Shown: positions 1 through 25,900 of the stretch, one piece after another | Layout of the letters: every line of letters begins with the position of its first letter | Position numbering within the stretch: the stretch's first letter is position 1 | NCBI GenBank assembly: GCA_949825065.1 | Contig: OX463854.1 | Coordinates: forward strand, 17,857,226 to 17,921,225 | Direction of reading: 5' to 3' | From: Odontocerum albicorne | Lineage: Eukaryota; Arthropoda; Insecta; Trichoptera; Odontoceridae | Length of the DNA stretch: 64,000 nt | Program-made: the position numbers and the translations under genes | Notes under the pieces: model-generated | The model's input: the letters and a program-made list of their open reading frames with translations, nothing else | What the model was told of the DNA's origin: nothing | Database searches by the model: none

Positions 1-59
1 ATCAAATATGACCAAAAACTTGTACAGAAACAATCAAAATTATTAGGAAAGCTTTTAGG

Positions 60-900
60 GATGAATCTACGGGTGAAACAAGAAATTAATGAAGACTTTT
101 ACAATTTTAAAATTAATTTAAAAGTCACCCCATCCTGGCAGATAGTCATCAACCAGAAAGCCCGAAAATGTGGAGCACTTAATGAAAATCTTCGTTTAAC
201 TGTGCGAAAGTTAGAAGAAGACCTTGGTATTCCAAGCTCTGGGAATGAGTCGCATGCCAACAAAATTAGTTCCATAGCTCCTGACAACTGTAGGACTTCT
301 GAGTGGTGCCCAGGACATGTTGGAAATGGCCAACCTCAACCGATTTCTTCAAAAGGGGCATTATTGGTTATGAATTTGGACTTATGGCTATGACTGAGAC
401 AAGAACCCAGGAGAAAATGCCAGAAAAAAAGATCAAATAAAGTGCAGCAAAGTCTGCTCAATGTTTTCTTTGACCACAAAGGTCTTGTTCACAATGAATA
501 TGAATATGGTCCACAAGGTCAGACAGTGAACAAGTAGTGCTAGTGCTACTTAGGAGTTTTGAGGGAATTGAAAGATGCAATTAGAGATAGGTCTCTTCTT
601 TGGGAAAGTGGCAATTGGAAATTCCACCTCGATAATACACCTGCCCACTAATTCAGTGTTTTTTGCACAAACACTGCATTACATAAGTTCGTCAACCTCT
701 GTATTGACCTGATGGTCCACCTATTTGAGGTAGATTAAGCCAACAGACTGAGTCATCTCTATTGGTCTTTTGGAGTTACTAACCCAATAACATGGAATAG
801 ACTTCCTATGAAAGGTAGGAAGGAATGGAGGACTTCAATTGTTCACACTATTTAAGGTCACTAAACATTGTGGTAGAGAAATAAATAAATGTAAACATGA
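60..900 (+). pseudogene. Decayed mariner-type transposase relic
   Basis: A broken stretch of Tc1/mariner transposase readable across several frames. Around 172-236 the frame gives NENLRLTVRKLEEDLGIP, matching the second helix-turn-helix of mariner transposases (usual form ENRRLTVRELAEDLGI). Around 460-540 it reads NVFFDHKGLVHNEY, and around 605-645 WESGNWKFHLDNTPAH, which corresponds to the HxDNAPAH block holding the second catalytic Asp. Stops and frameshifts occur throughout. No terminal inverted repeats were found, so the ends are approximate. A second relic of the same family lies on the minus strand at 23215-23560. It sits in an intron just upstream of the exon at 953. Confidence 0.7.
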
Positions 901-952
901 AGAACATTTTGACACTTTTATATCAAGTAAATTAATTACTTATTTATTTCAG

Positions 953-12519
<11,567 letters not shown>

Positions 12520-15500
12520 CTGCCTGGATTATACAGTTCAAATGACCAAATAGTGTATGAATGCATTTGAAGCATTCTGCTGCTTTTTATAAGAAATTAA
12601 TATCTCTTGACCAAAACCTGCCTGCCTTGTTATGGTTATTCAGTGCAATGGTGATTCAAAACAAAAATGTGTGCGTGTGTTTAATTATTAATATTGTTAA
12701 GGAGTTATTCTTTTGTCAGAAAATTTAAAAATCATTTAATATTTTGTGTGACTAGTAAAATTGTAATCTCGGTGAGTTTTTTTATACTTTTTGAATATAT
12801 ACCTACATCGTCTTAAAGACATTGAAATAATAAAATATTTTATAACTGATAGGTACTTTTATGAAATGATTTATTGACCTGGTATTAGACTCAAGTAATC
12901 AAAAAATTAATCGATTCTACAGGACACTTCATAGATTGTGTCAGACCTGTTTCGTTCTATGAAAGCATAGACTGAACTTGGATAGTTTACTTTTCTACAA
13001 CATATCAGTCTTTGGATGAATGATTTATACTTTCTATGGAATTGGAAAGTGAGGAATTACATACATATGTCTAATGCTAGAAATACATTATGTGCTCCCA
13101 TGTTAAGAAAAAATACTTTTAACATGACATCATTTGTTTATGATCAAAATCAAAACCTAATAAGCCGAGATGGCAATTAATGTGTGTCAGTTTGAGTGTG
13201 CTTAATGTAATTGATTATGGGTTATGCTTTACAAAAATTAATGGTTGTGCATGAATGTGTGTAAAAAAAATATGGATACGTGTCTAAATTTGAAAATATT
13301 TTTCAACTAAGAGAGCCAATGAGAAATAATTAATATCTGTAAAAAAACACCTGTGCAGATTGCAAGCTAATTAAATACTTTTCAATGTTCCTGAATCAAT
13401 TTTTTGCAGTTGAATAATGTAAATTTAAAAAAATCCAATATCTGTATGAAAATGTCTCCTATAGCGCATTTCAATTTACTTTTTCTATGAATTTTGAGAA
13501 ATGTATGCAGCTTTATTTTCTTTAAAATAGCACAATTAAAACACCTTCATGTTAATTTCTGGTGATTTACATAGTACAAAATATATGAATGAATTTGTGA
13601 ATAGAAAAAAATATCTAGTAAGGAAAATGGAGATTCAAAATAATGAATCGACTATATTATTTCATAGCTTTTTCAGTTGTCTCTAATTACAAATTTGCTT
13701 TGAACATAGTTACAATCTAAAAAATAATGATTATTATTTAGAAATTTTATTAAATATTCACTATATTTAATAAAAATTCTCAACAATTTCATTAAATATT
13801 CACTATAAAAAAAGCATCAAGAATTTTGGTTCCAACTCATTAAATCCAAAAGAAATGTTATGAATCCAAACTTGTATAGAAAAAGAGACACATGAAAGAC
13901 AAGGAATGTTGTGGTTGTAAAATAATAATATAGAGATGATATAAAAGTGATAAAGAATTGTTTCAATCATAGTTTTTATATCTGCCTGCTCTGCCTTCTT
14001 TATTAGGGAGATAATGTATGATGCATAGTTGACTGGTGTGGATTAATTATTTAAGATAAAAACTTTGATTTATTTAATAAGGAAATACAAATTAAATATT
14101 GGAATGATATCTTGTAGTGCAATAATATTTTTAATATTTTCAATCATTTTTAATATCTTCCTCGATTATATTTCCACTATGGAAGATGTTATGTCCCTTT
14201 AGAACTCCTATCAGGCTTTCAACCACACAATTCACAAATATTGTTTTTATGTAGGTAACTATTATATTTTAAATTATTCATGGTCAAGAGTACGGTGTTT
14301 TTATCTTGATTTTATCAATTCACAATTTTTATGATAAACCAAAAGATAATTTCATTCTGTATTAAGGCTATAGATATTGAATTTATTCACACAGTTAAAA
14401 AAGAGTTTCATGATTTTTTTTTACTTATATTTAGTCTTTGGTGTGGCATGTTCATATTAAGTTAACAAAAATGTTTGTTTGTCATTGATAGTTCATATCA
14501 AATAAAGGTAAATTTTAATTGAATATGTACGTCAATATACATTCAACAAATGAAATATGTAGTATACTGCCCACAATGTAAACATGAAGTACATAAGATT
14601 GTTGCTCTATTGTTTGTATTGTAGATAGAGTTTGGCAGATACACATTAAATGAATAAGTTATATAGTATACCCTGTCTACTGGCATGTACAATATACAAT
14701 GAAAAACACTGAGCCATTAAAAAACAACATATTTTGAATTTTTTTCCTGACATTTCTCCAGATTATTCAAATTTTTATTTCAAGCTGTTTCAGCAACTTG
14801 ACTGATTTTATTATTAAGTACATATAGGTATAACCAAATAGTTCCACATAAAATTGTATTGCGTTTACATTTGGATGTCATGCCTAACACATAATAATGT
14901 CTATGTTAGTTACTTTTAAAAGCTAATAATCTGTAAACTGCTCAAAAGTTCTCAGTCTAGGAAGTTTAAAAATGATACTTCATAATAACTTATGAATTTT
15001 ACTTACTTATGAAAAGAAATAGTCAATTAGGACTAACTATTTTTTGTATATTAAATGCCTTGGTATATTTATAAAATTTATTATATTAGTGCCTGAATAT
15101 TATAAGAATAATAGTTTAAGAATTCTTTTAATATTAGAGAGAACATTTCTCATTGAATCTTCACACAAATGTGTTCAGAGAAATATCATATTTAGATGTT
15201 AGTTTTTCTATCCAAGAGGCTGGTACTCTTCGTAATCTCTGCACACTTAAGTGAAAAGATGATTTTTACAATATTTGGCATAGATTTTCTCTGATCTCTG
15301 AATTATAAATATTATTATCCCAGCAAAATCATAAAATTCCTTATCTAAATTATTTATTTTCTTTAGTAAAATAGTCGACTTATCTAAAAAAATATATTTT
15401 ACAGTGATTGATTTGTACACTTTGTAGAATAAGTATCAAAATGTATATTGTATCTATAAAAACAAAATAAAAATGGTACCTAAGAAATATTGGTAATCCT

Positions 15501-18300
15501 GCTGCTAAATATTCAATTTATTCGCAACTGTCCATTTGATTAAATTATGTTGGTTTCATTTCTTTGACACCTTTCAATATTTTCTGATTATTTTTATTTT
15601 CATATGCATATTTCACATTTTATTTCATGTTTGAGAACAGCTCAACACAAAATTGATACGGGCATGATTAGATTTAAAATAAATCGTTGTAATATGTACA
15701 TATATAATAAAAAAAAATTATAATTGTTTTTTCCTTTAATTTCTACATTCCCTTATTTAAAAAACATGAAATCCGTGAAACCATTATCATTTTTTTTCAG
15801 AAATATACATATTAAAATTACAATTAGCTTGAATGAAAAAACATATTGAATATGGATTCTAAATTTGCCTTATCCAAAAAAACTTATCAATTTATTTTGA
15901 ATATTTAAAAAATACTTATATTCTGCAAACAAATAATAATAAATTATATGTTGTAGAAGTGAATCACCTGAATTATCTTTCTGTCCAATTGGCTAGTGCA
16001 GGCATTTTGTTTTTCTTTAAGCCAATTCAGCCTGGTGAGAGTGCTTTGTGAGAAATTTATTTATTTAGTAGTAGAATGATCATTTACTTAAACGAACACA
16101 TCACTTTATCCATCTGTTATACTTTGAATAGTGGTATACATATCAATCGGTCTAATGTATAAAAGGTTGTCTCCATTTTTGTAGATGTTGAATTGAAAAA
16201 AATGTTAATGCTCTTAAAACTTGAAGAAAATATACGTTTTTTTCCAAAATTTCAATCTGTTAATATTATAATATACCATCTATATTTAAAAGGTGAATAC
16301 TATTTCATCATTGATCTTGAAAATGCTCTCTTATAAATTTGTGACTTTGAAGATGTATGCTTTACATTGAACCTGTTGATATGGAACTGCTGTTTGATAA
16401 ATATAATACGTTGTCGTGCTCATTAGTTATTGGGCAGTTGATAATGAAGTCATATGTACAATGTTTGCTTCTATAATTAATATCTTAGAAAATTTAACAG
16501 GTGTCATTTTTATCTTTTATTCCACATAACAGGGCATCACTCTGTTGACTTGTAAATATTTTTTAAATTTGATTTATAGTTGTAAATATTAATTTCAATG
16601 TACTGATTTTCATTTGTTTCGAAAATAAATATTTATGTTATTTAAATTGGCATTTTAAATTATTCTTCATGTGCTGTGTCCAGTCCCCCTGACATTGGTG
16701 GTCACTCTTGAGAAAATATGTCTTTGGCAGCACGAAACCGCATCTCAACTGTCTGGATACTTGTCCTTTCCCAAATGTTACTTTACCCTTTATAGGTTGG
16801 TGGCCACATATTTGGTCACCAGTCATGATTGCCCGTGCTCAAATGTGACATGTGTCAAATATTATGACAAAAACCATGCAGAGTAGTTGGGGTACATAAT
16901 TATGGTTAAAAAATTACAAAAAATAAAAAAAATGTTTTAAATATAGCTAGGAATTGGTGTATATATTTGGCTACAAAAGAATTCACTACAACTGTGTCTA
17001 TATTAGTATATGATCGATAAAGTCTTAAACTAAGACAAACGCCTTTTACAGAGTTCCTATCGACCCATAATTAGGTCCATCAATATTAATTTTAGAAAGC
17101 TCGATTTTTTCTCAATATGTGACCCAGATAGCCTCAATATTTTGGCATTTTAAGATATTTAAAAGCTCTCATTCGACACCTGTTCAGTGTAGTACCTGGG
17201 TGTTTGAGATTCAATGATACCAAGAAATAAAACATTTTCCAACAAATCCAGCTTATGTAGCATTTTTTGTCTTCATGGCCCATGTCTCAACACCATAAAG
17301 TAGAATAGACATTTTAAATTGTCTATTCTACTTTAAATAAACTTTGGCTAACTCCATTTTTGGTCAAAATAGGCATTTTAACGCTGTTTCAAAGGGAGAT
17401 TTCTTCTCAATATTCAAATTCTACTTAAATAAAAACTTCTCAATATTCATATTCTATTTAAGTATTAGCAAATACATGTTATTTCAGAATTTTAAACTAA
17501 GCCCAGATTAAAACTAGTCAACTCCGACAGTATTTCCTATTAAAAAATGGTCAACTTCACGAGGGCATCAAGTGCCGGCATTACATGGTATGGAAATATA
17601 ATTAAATTTTTCTATTTTCCGCAATGTTTCCTTTTAGTTTTTAATAATTAAATAACAAGTAAAAAAAAAATTGCATATGCTAATAAAAAATAAAGAAAAA
17701 TATTTCTAGTCTTTTAATATAAAAAAAGCTCAAATAAAGGGAAAAAACAGATCCAAATGCGTAAATTTGACAGCTTAAATTTTATGTAAAATTTCCTAAA
17801 AAAAATGATTTAGTTCAAATTTAATCAATAATAGAAAGGACCACAATATTTAAAAAATAATATTTTTGTAAGAGTAAACAGATTTACAAAATAACAGTAG
17901 GATTTCATAAATTTTTACGCACAAAAATTAATATTTGAGATTTCAAAAATCTTGATAAATATTTAAAGATTTTGAAATGTGCACCAAAGCCTTAATGAAT
18001 GGAAGTTTCAGCTTCTATAATATAATTTTTTTAAATTCTCACTAACTAACTAAACACCATCTTCATTCCATCAAGAACCACAGCCCTGCACTACATGTCC
18101 TATCTCGATTCACATATAATGATTCTCACAAGTTAATTATTTATTGGTTTTCCTTGGTCAAGAAATAGAATGTTGATACTTCACCCGGGACTTTTGGAGT
18201 CATTACAGATAGTGACTAAAAAGTTAATATCCAAAGCAAGTTTGTTTACTTATAGTTTCTTTTACGTACTTCTGGATAGATTTCCTACATGGCCATAAAT
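12520..18300. other. Gene-free AT-rich stretch, possibly long 3' UTR then intergenic
   Basis: Follows the TGA of the CDK-motif gene. AATAAA-like signals occur (near 12825 and 16625) but I cannot say which is used. No open frame with coding character. A slightly GC-richer block at 16650-16870 is not assignable. A LINE relic (17060-17335) and a hairpin of about 19-bp arms around TAGAATAGACA (17297-17335) are the only structures noted. Confidence 0.6.
17060..17320 (-). pseudogene. LINE reverse-transcriptase C-terminal relic
   Basis: Reading the minus strand from about 17316 gives LLYGVETWAMKTKN, then ISNTQVLH and ELLNILKCQNIEAIW, with stops between. This is the C-terminal region of RTE/Jockey-type reverse transcriptases (usual form LLYGCETW…NEEVLRR…ELLNTIKKRKLEYLGH). 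No ends are visible. Confidence 0.6.
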
Positions 18301-18316
18301 GAAATTTTACTATGTA

Positions 18317-19193
18317 CGAGGCATATTCAGAAACTAAGTGTACTGAATTTTTGTAGCCGTAGTACATATGTAAGCTATTTTTCGACATAGTCGCCATTCC
18401 TCTCAATGCAGGTGGTGAAGCGGGGTATCAACTTTTTGATGCCTTCCTCGAAGTGGTTTCCCGCCAACCCCTCCGTCCACTTCTACACCTCCTCGTCGGT
18501 TGAAAACCTTTTTCAACCCATGTGCAGCTTCAGGGAGGTAAAGAGATAGTAATCTGAAGGAGCGGTCAGGGGAATGCGCGGGATGGTTCAGGACATCCCA
18601 TTTAAACGAGGCGAGCAGTTCCGTCTGTCATTGTCGTGCAGCAGGCAGACTCCCTTTGTCAGCATGCCTCTCCTCTTGTTCTGAATCGCCCTCCGCAATT
18701 TTTTTAGGGTCTCACAGTATCTTGCAGAGTTGATGGTCTCCCCTTGAGGGATATATTCAATTAAAATTATGCCTTGACAGTCCCAAAACACGGATGCCAT
18801 GATTTTCTTGGCTGAAATTGTGGTTTTGAACTTTTTGGCGGAGGGTGAAGAGGTGTGATGCCACTGTTGAGACTGCCTTTTGATTTCAGGCGTGTAGTGT
18901 GCAACCCAAGTTTCATCTCCAGTAACGATGGAGCGGAGAAATTCATCTCCATGGAGTTTGCAGCGCCTCAAAAACTCTTGCCCGGCCTCCACTCGATTCA
19001 ACTTGGCGGGAGATTCGATTGACATTTTTCACGAAACGTGTTGTCGCGTCGACACTTCTCAACGTACTGACCTCGAACCGGTCTCGTTGCGGAGGGGAAG
19101 GGTCAGGCTACAGGGAAGTGTAGCCAACATGTCGAAAATAAAATCCATCCAGTCGTGAGAGCCTCAGTACACTTACTTTCTGGATACGCCTCG
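18317..19193 (-). mobile_element. Internally deleted mariner (TIR CGAGGCATATTCAGAAA)
   Basis: 877 bp with TIRs CGAGGCATATTCAGAAACTA / complement CGAGGCGTATCCAGAAAGTA and TA duplications at 18315-18316 and 19194-19195. The minus strand at 18588-19025 keeps the central transposase: IVTGDETWVAHYTPE (first Asp) and LLHDND (second Asp, with the NARPH block damaged). The N-terminal HTH region is removed by deletion between the TIR and EFLRRCKL, and the third-Asp region is broken by frameshift. It is a non-autonomous deletion derivative. Confidence 0.9.
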
Positions 19194-19945
19194 TACAATG
19201 AATGTGTAATATACAATAAAATGAGAGTGGAGAAAACGGAACAAGCTGCGAGAATATGTCAACTAAAAAAGCAGACTAGATGTCATAAAACAAAAAGGCT
19301 AATCAAGAGAAGGAAAAACCTGTTCTGATGGTTGCTAAAAATACTCTTAGCTGATTCTTATGGGCTTAGCGAGAGTTGTATACAATGTCCGTAATAATTT
19401 CGCAACTTGTGTAGCCGACTACTGGTGAGTTAAGAATAGTTACATGATAACTGCAATTAAATAGTTGATATTTAAACAATACATAAATGAAGCAATGTTT
19501 ACACAAGTGTTTTGGATATTTCCATATCGTTTCAGATAAAACGAGACACAAATTTTAATATTAAAAAGTGTTCAAAATTAATCTTGGCTAGTTTGCTTAT
19601 TATTTCTCAGTTGTTTTTCGCAATGGGTGCTAAAAAATACATTTTTTTCATTGTATGAAATATTCTAGAATATTTATTCATAAAATGTTACTTTTCATTC
19701 CACAACTTGTTAAATTTAAAATTGAGTACATATGAATTTCTACAGGATATAAAATAGTAATAACAAAATCAAACACCTGTTATCGTTGACACTATTCTTA
19801 TCTGTGTTATTTTATTGTAACTTATCACCAATATTGATGGGTTTGAAAACAAAAAAAAAAGATAAGCTGATTCTGTCATTCCCATTGCACCATTCTTTTG
19901 TGTAACGAGTATTCATATTTATTTTGACTTTTGAAAGTTAAAATT

Positions 19946-22900
19946 ATGGGTAACAAACTAGTAATTGCTGGAGTGACTGTTGAAATGTTAGATGAATATG
20001 TAGAACTTACATATTTATCAAAGTCTGAAATTATTTTGTAAGTACTGAATATAAAACAAATTATTTCTTTCCAAATTGTTATACTCATATGAAGAGTATT
20101 TAGTATCACCTTATATGTTATTGTTAGTAGAGTTAATTTTATTTTTTCAATTCTCTCATTGTTAACATTAGTACAGTAATATAATGTTTTGTATAGGTTT
20201 AAAAGCAAAATTTTAATTAACTTATCCATAACATAATTCTGACAATCATCACGAAATGTTAGCATGAATCATTCATTGTTAGATAGTGAAATATTTTAAG
20301 ATGAGTATTTTTTTCATTTTAAGAAACATGTTTTTACACAATTTATGTTTGTAAGTAATTATAATTATTGTATTTGTAATTTTATTTAGAAAATTCACAA
20401 CCCACACATTCCCCTCACCAAAAAATGCATATCAAATGCATCATCTAGTAAATGAGCATTGTAAGCCTTTTACATATTTTTAATAATTCTTGTGATGATT
20501 TAGTCTGTTGAAGCGCTTCCATTCGATCGGTCCAGAATGGATGGATCGTAATTTTCATCACCGATTCCACAGAAACGAAGTTATAGAAAAATTTCCTGTT
20601 TTAAAGGTGAGACAAAAATTAGATTAGTATTTCTTAATTTTTTTACAATATTCTATAATGCAGTGCTATCTCTATCAAGGTTCATCATCCATTTAAAATA
20701 TTTGATTGAATGAACTTTAGGATGATGTATTAAATTAGATGAATAAGAGCACTCTGAGATAGTTTGGATATGTATCAGGTCAGTCCATAAATTCATGCAT
20801 ATTGATGTCATCTATGACTCACCATGACTCATTTCGTAGAACATTACACTTCCAAACAAGTTGTATCCTGTTTTGAAATTTACACTCAAGTTGTTAGTTT
20901 ATCATTAATTTTTGTAAATATCGGACTTTAGAAAATTAATACCGATAACAGTACATTCTATACTTTTTACTTTTAAAGTACAAGTTCTGCATCAGAAAAA
21001 AATAGTATTGTTCATAGTGAGAATGGTATCAGTGTAATGAACGTCCAGAAATGGTTTTAAAGATTGAAAGATGAACAAAGCAGTGTTAATGATGAGACCC
21101 GGTCAGGGCGTCCTGTTAATTTTGACAACAACGCTCTAAAGAATCTTGTGGATTCATTGCCAGAACTAACGGTGGATCAGATTGCAGAAAGGCTTAGTTT
21201 ATATCATGGAACAGTATTTCATCATCTTAAGGGGATAAGAAAGATATCCAAGCTTGGAAATTAGGTACCATATGAGCTATCGGAAGCCAATTGCGGGGAA
21301 TAAACATCTGTACTTCTCTTTGCCCGCTTTGAATGCGAGCCGTTTATTGACTGCATTGTGACAGGGGATGAAAAGTGGATACTGTATCATAATATCGCAA
21401 GAAAAAAACAGTGCGACAGATATGAGTAAAAAGCCCTAACCAACAGCAAAGGAGGAATTGCATCCAAAAAGATACTTTTGTCTATTTGGTAAAATATGTG
21501 ATGGTATCATCCACTTTGAACTGTTAGAACCTTATCAAACTATGGTTTTATTGTAGGTGGACTAAGCGTAGATAATTATTCAAGTGCACAAACACTATGG
21601 CTTCTTATTGCCACCGCTGCCTCTGTTTAAAAGCAAATAGTTTATATATAAATTTAAGTCATTTATAATAGAAATTTTATTTACTTTCAGTTTAACCCTT
21701 TCCAAGACAGAATTTTCAGAGTGTTTTCATCAAGGCAAGATGAATGCTTTTCATTTGAGGATATGTTGGATCTCTGTTCGGTTATGAGTGAAAATTGTCC
21801 AGATAAAGTGAAGGCATTGTGGGCTTTTAAAGTATTTGGTAAAAAAATATGCTTTTTTTAAGTCATAATATTTTATTTCCATCTCATTACTTTATTTACA
21901 GTTTTACTATTGGGTTGATGCATAAGTTTAAAGTGTTTTTATTATTATTTTTAAATAAACATAATACATAAACTAATCGATAATATATTCTTTTGCATTG
22001 TTTACGATTGACTCCCAACATTTTTTGTAGTTTTTCGGGTGAAGAAATCAAACCAATTTTGAAGAGCAGCGTTGTTATTAAAGGAGATTGTTGGATAGAG
22101 AGCGGAAAAGATAAAAATTTGATGGAGCAAGATCAGCAGAATAGGGCGAATGTGGATAACATCAAGCTCTTGAATAGCTGCTTTTTTAATGTTAGTATTA
22201 GCGGACGGGCATTATCATGCTAAAAAATCACTTGATACCGTCTTCTCAGTCGTTTTTCTTGAATTACAGCCTCAAGGCGATAGAGTTGTTGGCAATAAAC
22301 CTCAGAAGTGAGGCTTACATTCCTTAGAAGCAATTCATAGTGGACGATGCCTTCTTTACCCCACTAGATGCACATTATCTTAAGTGCATGGACACCAACT
22401 TTTGCATGGGGAGTTGCTTGTTCATTAGGGTTCAGCCATTCCTTTCTGTTCTGGATGTTGATGTAAAAGCACTATTTTTCGCCACCAGTAACAATTTGAG
22501 AAAAAATGGTCGATGTTGTTGACGAGCTTAATGATAACGAGTAAGTTAAGAAGGACAAATGGTAACATGTTCTTTTTTGTTGTTTTCGCTCGAAACATAT
22601 GCGACCCATACACCAATTTTTTTACTTAAGCCGTGGAATGCAAATGTCGTACGATGGTTGATTGGTTAAAATTTATCATATTGTCCAATTTCCGAGTTGA
22701 TTGATGTGGATCATCGTGAATTGAAGTGTTTAAATGGTCTTCATCAAAGTCGGATGGTCTTCGTCAAAGTAGAGAGTCATTCATGTGAAAATAACGCTGT
22801 TTGAAACGAGAAAACCATTTTCATGCTGTACTTTCCATGATAACGTCCTCTCCGTAAATGGCATAAATGGTTCTAGGTGCATCCGATGCCTTAACTCCCG

Positions 22901-25900
22901 GGTTAAACTCAAACAAAAAGATTTGTCGGAAATGTTCATTATTTTGTACTTGATATGTCTTTTTCTTTAGCCAACAATTTACCCAAACTTTCTACAAATT
23001 GAAAAATTCAAGACATTCAATAAAACAATACTATGGCATAAAATGACATACGAGTCAAAAAAATCTTTCCAATGCACTGTTGCAATGGAAACCACAAACA
23101 CTACAAACTTATACATCAACCCAATATTTTTCCCAAAGTCATATAAAGGTCCAATAATTATCTGATCTTATGCTACAAAAACAGAAATAGCTACGCTCCG
23201 AAGTAATAATGCCTCAGTTCCCTTCAGAAAATTTCTTTGAGAAGTGGAAAAAGCAAATAAGGACAAAGGATTGTACATATGTGCTCTTTTCACTTCTCAA
23301 AGCAATTTTCAATAACTGGTAACTGCTTTGTCACGATCTGCTCTACATCCTCATTTCTTTTAAACTTCAGCCATAAATCACAGGGAACTGAAATTTCTTA
23401 TGTAGAGTGATGTTTGAATAAAAAATCCTAGATGAGTTGGCAGGTGTGTTACCATGGTGAAGTTGCCATTTGCCACTTTCCCATAGATAATGTTTTCTTC
23501 CTCAAAACTCCTAAAGGGTTCTTCCTCCTTCTTGTTCACTTTCCTACCTTGTGAAATATACTCGTGTCATAGTGAACAACACCTCCATGGTCAAATAAAA
23601 CAGTGAGGATTGTTTTGACGTTGCTTTGAGTTTAGCGTAATTTTTCTGATGTTTTACCCTTACTTTTGCCTTCGAGTCATAATTGTAAATAAATAAGTCA
23701 TAACATAAAAAATACATAAACTCATGATTTATCACTATAGTTCGGAAGCTCTAGGATGAGTCCTGTGATAGCCCACAAATTTACCCCAATACAACCTTGT
23801 AACGATGTTCAGTAATTTTAATTATTTTATCAACTTTAATATAAGCCTCAATTCTAATAAAAAGCAAGTTATTTAGGTAAACACATTACATAAGGTTGTA
23901 TTGGGGCAAATTTGTGAGCTATCACAGCACTCATCCTAGAATTTCCGAACTATAGTGATGAACTTTTTTGAGGAAATCAAGGTCATTGAAAATATTTTCT
24001 GGGTGATTTCCACTTGGAGGTCCTTCTACTGTTGTGTTAGGAGCCATGGAGTGAATTATAATGCCACTCGACTCATCCCCAGATCTTTCATTCATTCATC
24101 TTCTTTCAAAGGTCGGGGCTTCCAATGCCAAGCTGAATCTATTCCATTTGCTTCTATTCTCCGGCACCATTTGTATTTCTGCCCAGGGATGACCTAGTCT
24201 CACCTCAGTCAGCCTCCTCAGGTGTGTCTCGGTCATTCAACCGGTCTCCATAAATGGGTCGCTAAGAAATAGTGTGTGCATATTCCACATTTTCAGACAT
24301 TCCGGTTAATGTACTAAATCGCAACCATCTTTAAATTGTTAAAACCACTCTTTCATTTGTGTTTCACCCATAGATTAATCTCCAAAAACGCTCATTAATT
24401 TTAATGTTTCTGTACATTCTTGCCCAAGATTTTGACAAAATTTGATGAAAATTTGTTGCTTAATGAATCAGAAATATGATATGCATAGGTTCAGTACTTC
24501 CCACCACTGTACTCGTATATCACAGTCCATTGAGTAGCTCTAGGGTGACATGGCTTGGTAAGCATATGAACTAAGGCCCTATGATAGGCCCCCAAATTTC
24601 ATTGCAATTTCAGAACCAGTTGAGAAGATATTGTCATTAATCAGACAAATATCAAACAAACCTTGTATTTCTCTTCAAGAACAATGGCTTCTAAGATGAA
24701 GCTGATCTATTTGCAATAGTCCTACATTTTATTCTATGTTGATGTTGATTCAAGGGTACAGATTAATTTGTAATAAAGTATTCTATGATATCTTGGAAAA
24801 GACTCGATTACATTGTGCTACTTGTAAAAGCCCTGAAGAAAATCTCAAGATGAATAAAAACTTAAGTTTAGGAAAAAAGTGCAAATAATGGAATAACAAA
24901 ATTCCGTTGATATCCTTATTTTTTTCACAATAATTATATATTTTTAATGTTTAAAAGTGTTTGAAGCATGTCCTTTATAAAAACATTTTTTTTTTCAGAT
25001 TTGGATGATGATAAACAGATAAATATTAATGATTTATGTGAAACAATTGGTCGACTTACCTGGGATAGTATGAATCAAAGTAAGATTATTGAAAATGCAG
25101 AGAAAGTGAAAATTGCTGAAATTGTTAGTATGTTTTTTTAAGCTTTTATCTGTTTTATTTTATTTTATTAAATAATAATAAGGGATAATTTATAAAACCT
25201 CAATGATGCTTTTATATCAATCACTGGGCTTTTCCCAGGTTTTATTACTGGTTCTGAAGTTTTCCTTTAAAATAAGGTGCCTAATTTTTATTTAGTATTT
25301 TAACTCCCTTAAAAGCAACATTGAAATTGATCAAATTTAACATCCAGGCACTTGAGACTTGCACTCTATGAGTGAGTGCAGTCAATATACTTGATGCCAA
25401 TTTATATTAGTCAAGAAATTATGAACGAGGTATAAGATTTAATTTTGGATTGTTATTTTTATTGTATATTTGTTAAAAAAATTCATTTTTCCATGTGATG
25501 AAAAGACAAAACTTGCCCAAAGTACTCAAATACTAAATAAAATATACCTCATGTTGCTGAATTGACATTTTTATTTACCCAAAGTACTAAATAAAAAAAT
25601 AAATCTCATGTTGCAGACTTTACATAACAAACAAACTGCAGCGCTTAAAAAACCAATTTAAATTTTTCCAACCAATATTCTATTGACAAGTCTACCAAAT
25701 AAAAAACATTATTATATGGTATATATGATAAGCACCAAATCATTGCATCCTACAGTTGAGAGTGCCAAAAAACTAATTAATTATTGTTATATTAATATAT
25801 TTTTTTCAGCTATTGAATGAAATGGACCTAAAGCATGTTGGCAGCCTTGGACCCATGGAATTTCTTCATTTAGTATCGAAGATGCCTGAATTCAAAAATT

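Noticed and set aside
16638..16886. Overlapping frames of 62-71 codons on both strands
   Set aside because: No family match, no splice context and AT-rich surroundings; probably a relic repeat.
17297..17335. Hairpin as a terminator
   Set aside because: Intrinsic terminators are a bacterial feature; this is an inverted repeat in eukaryotic non-coding DNA.
24030..24260. Less AT-rich block in CIB intron 3 as an extra exon
   Set aside because: The CIB exons join in phase without it and both strands show stops in a conserved-looking frame; no domain seen.
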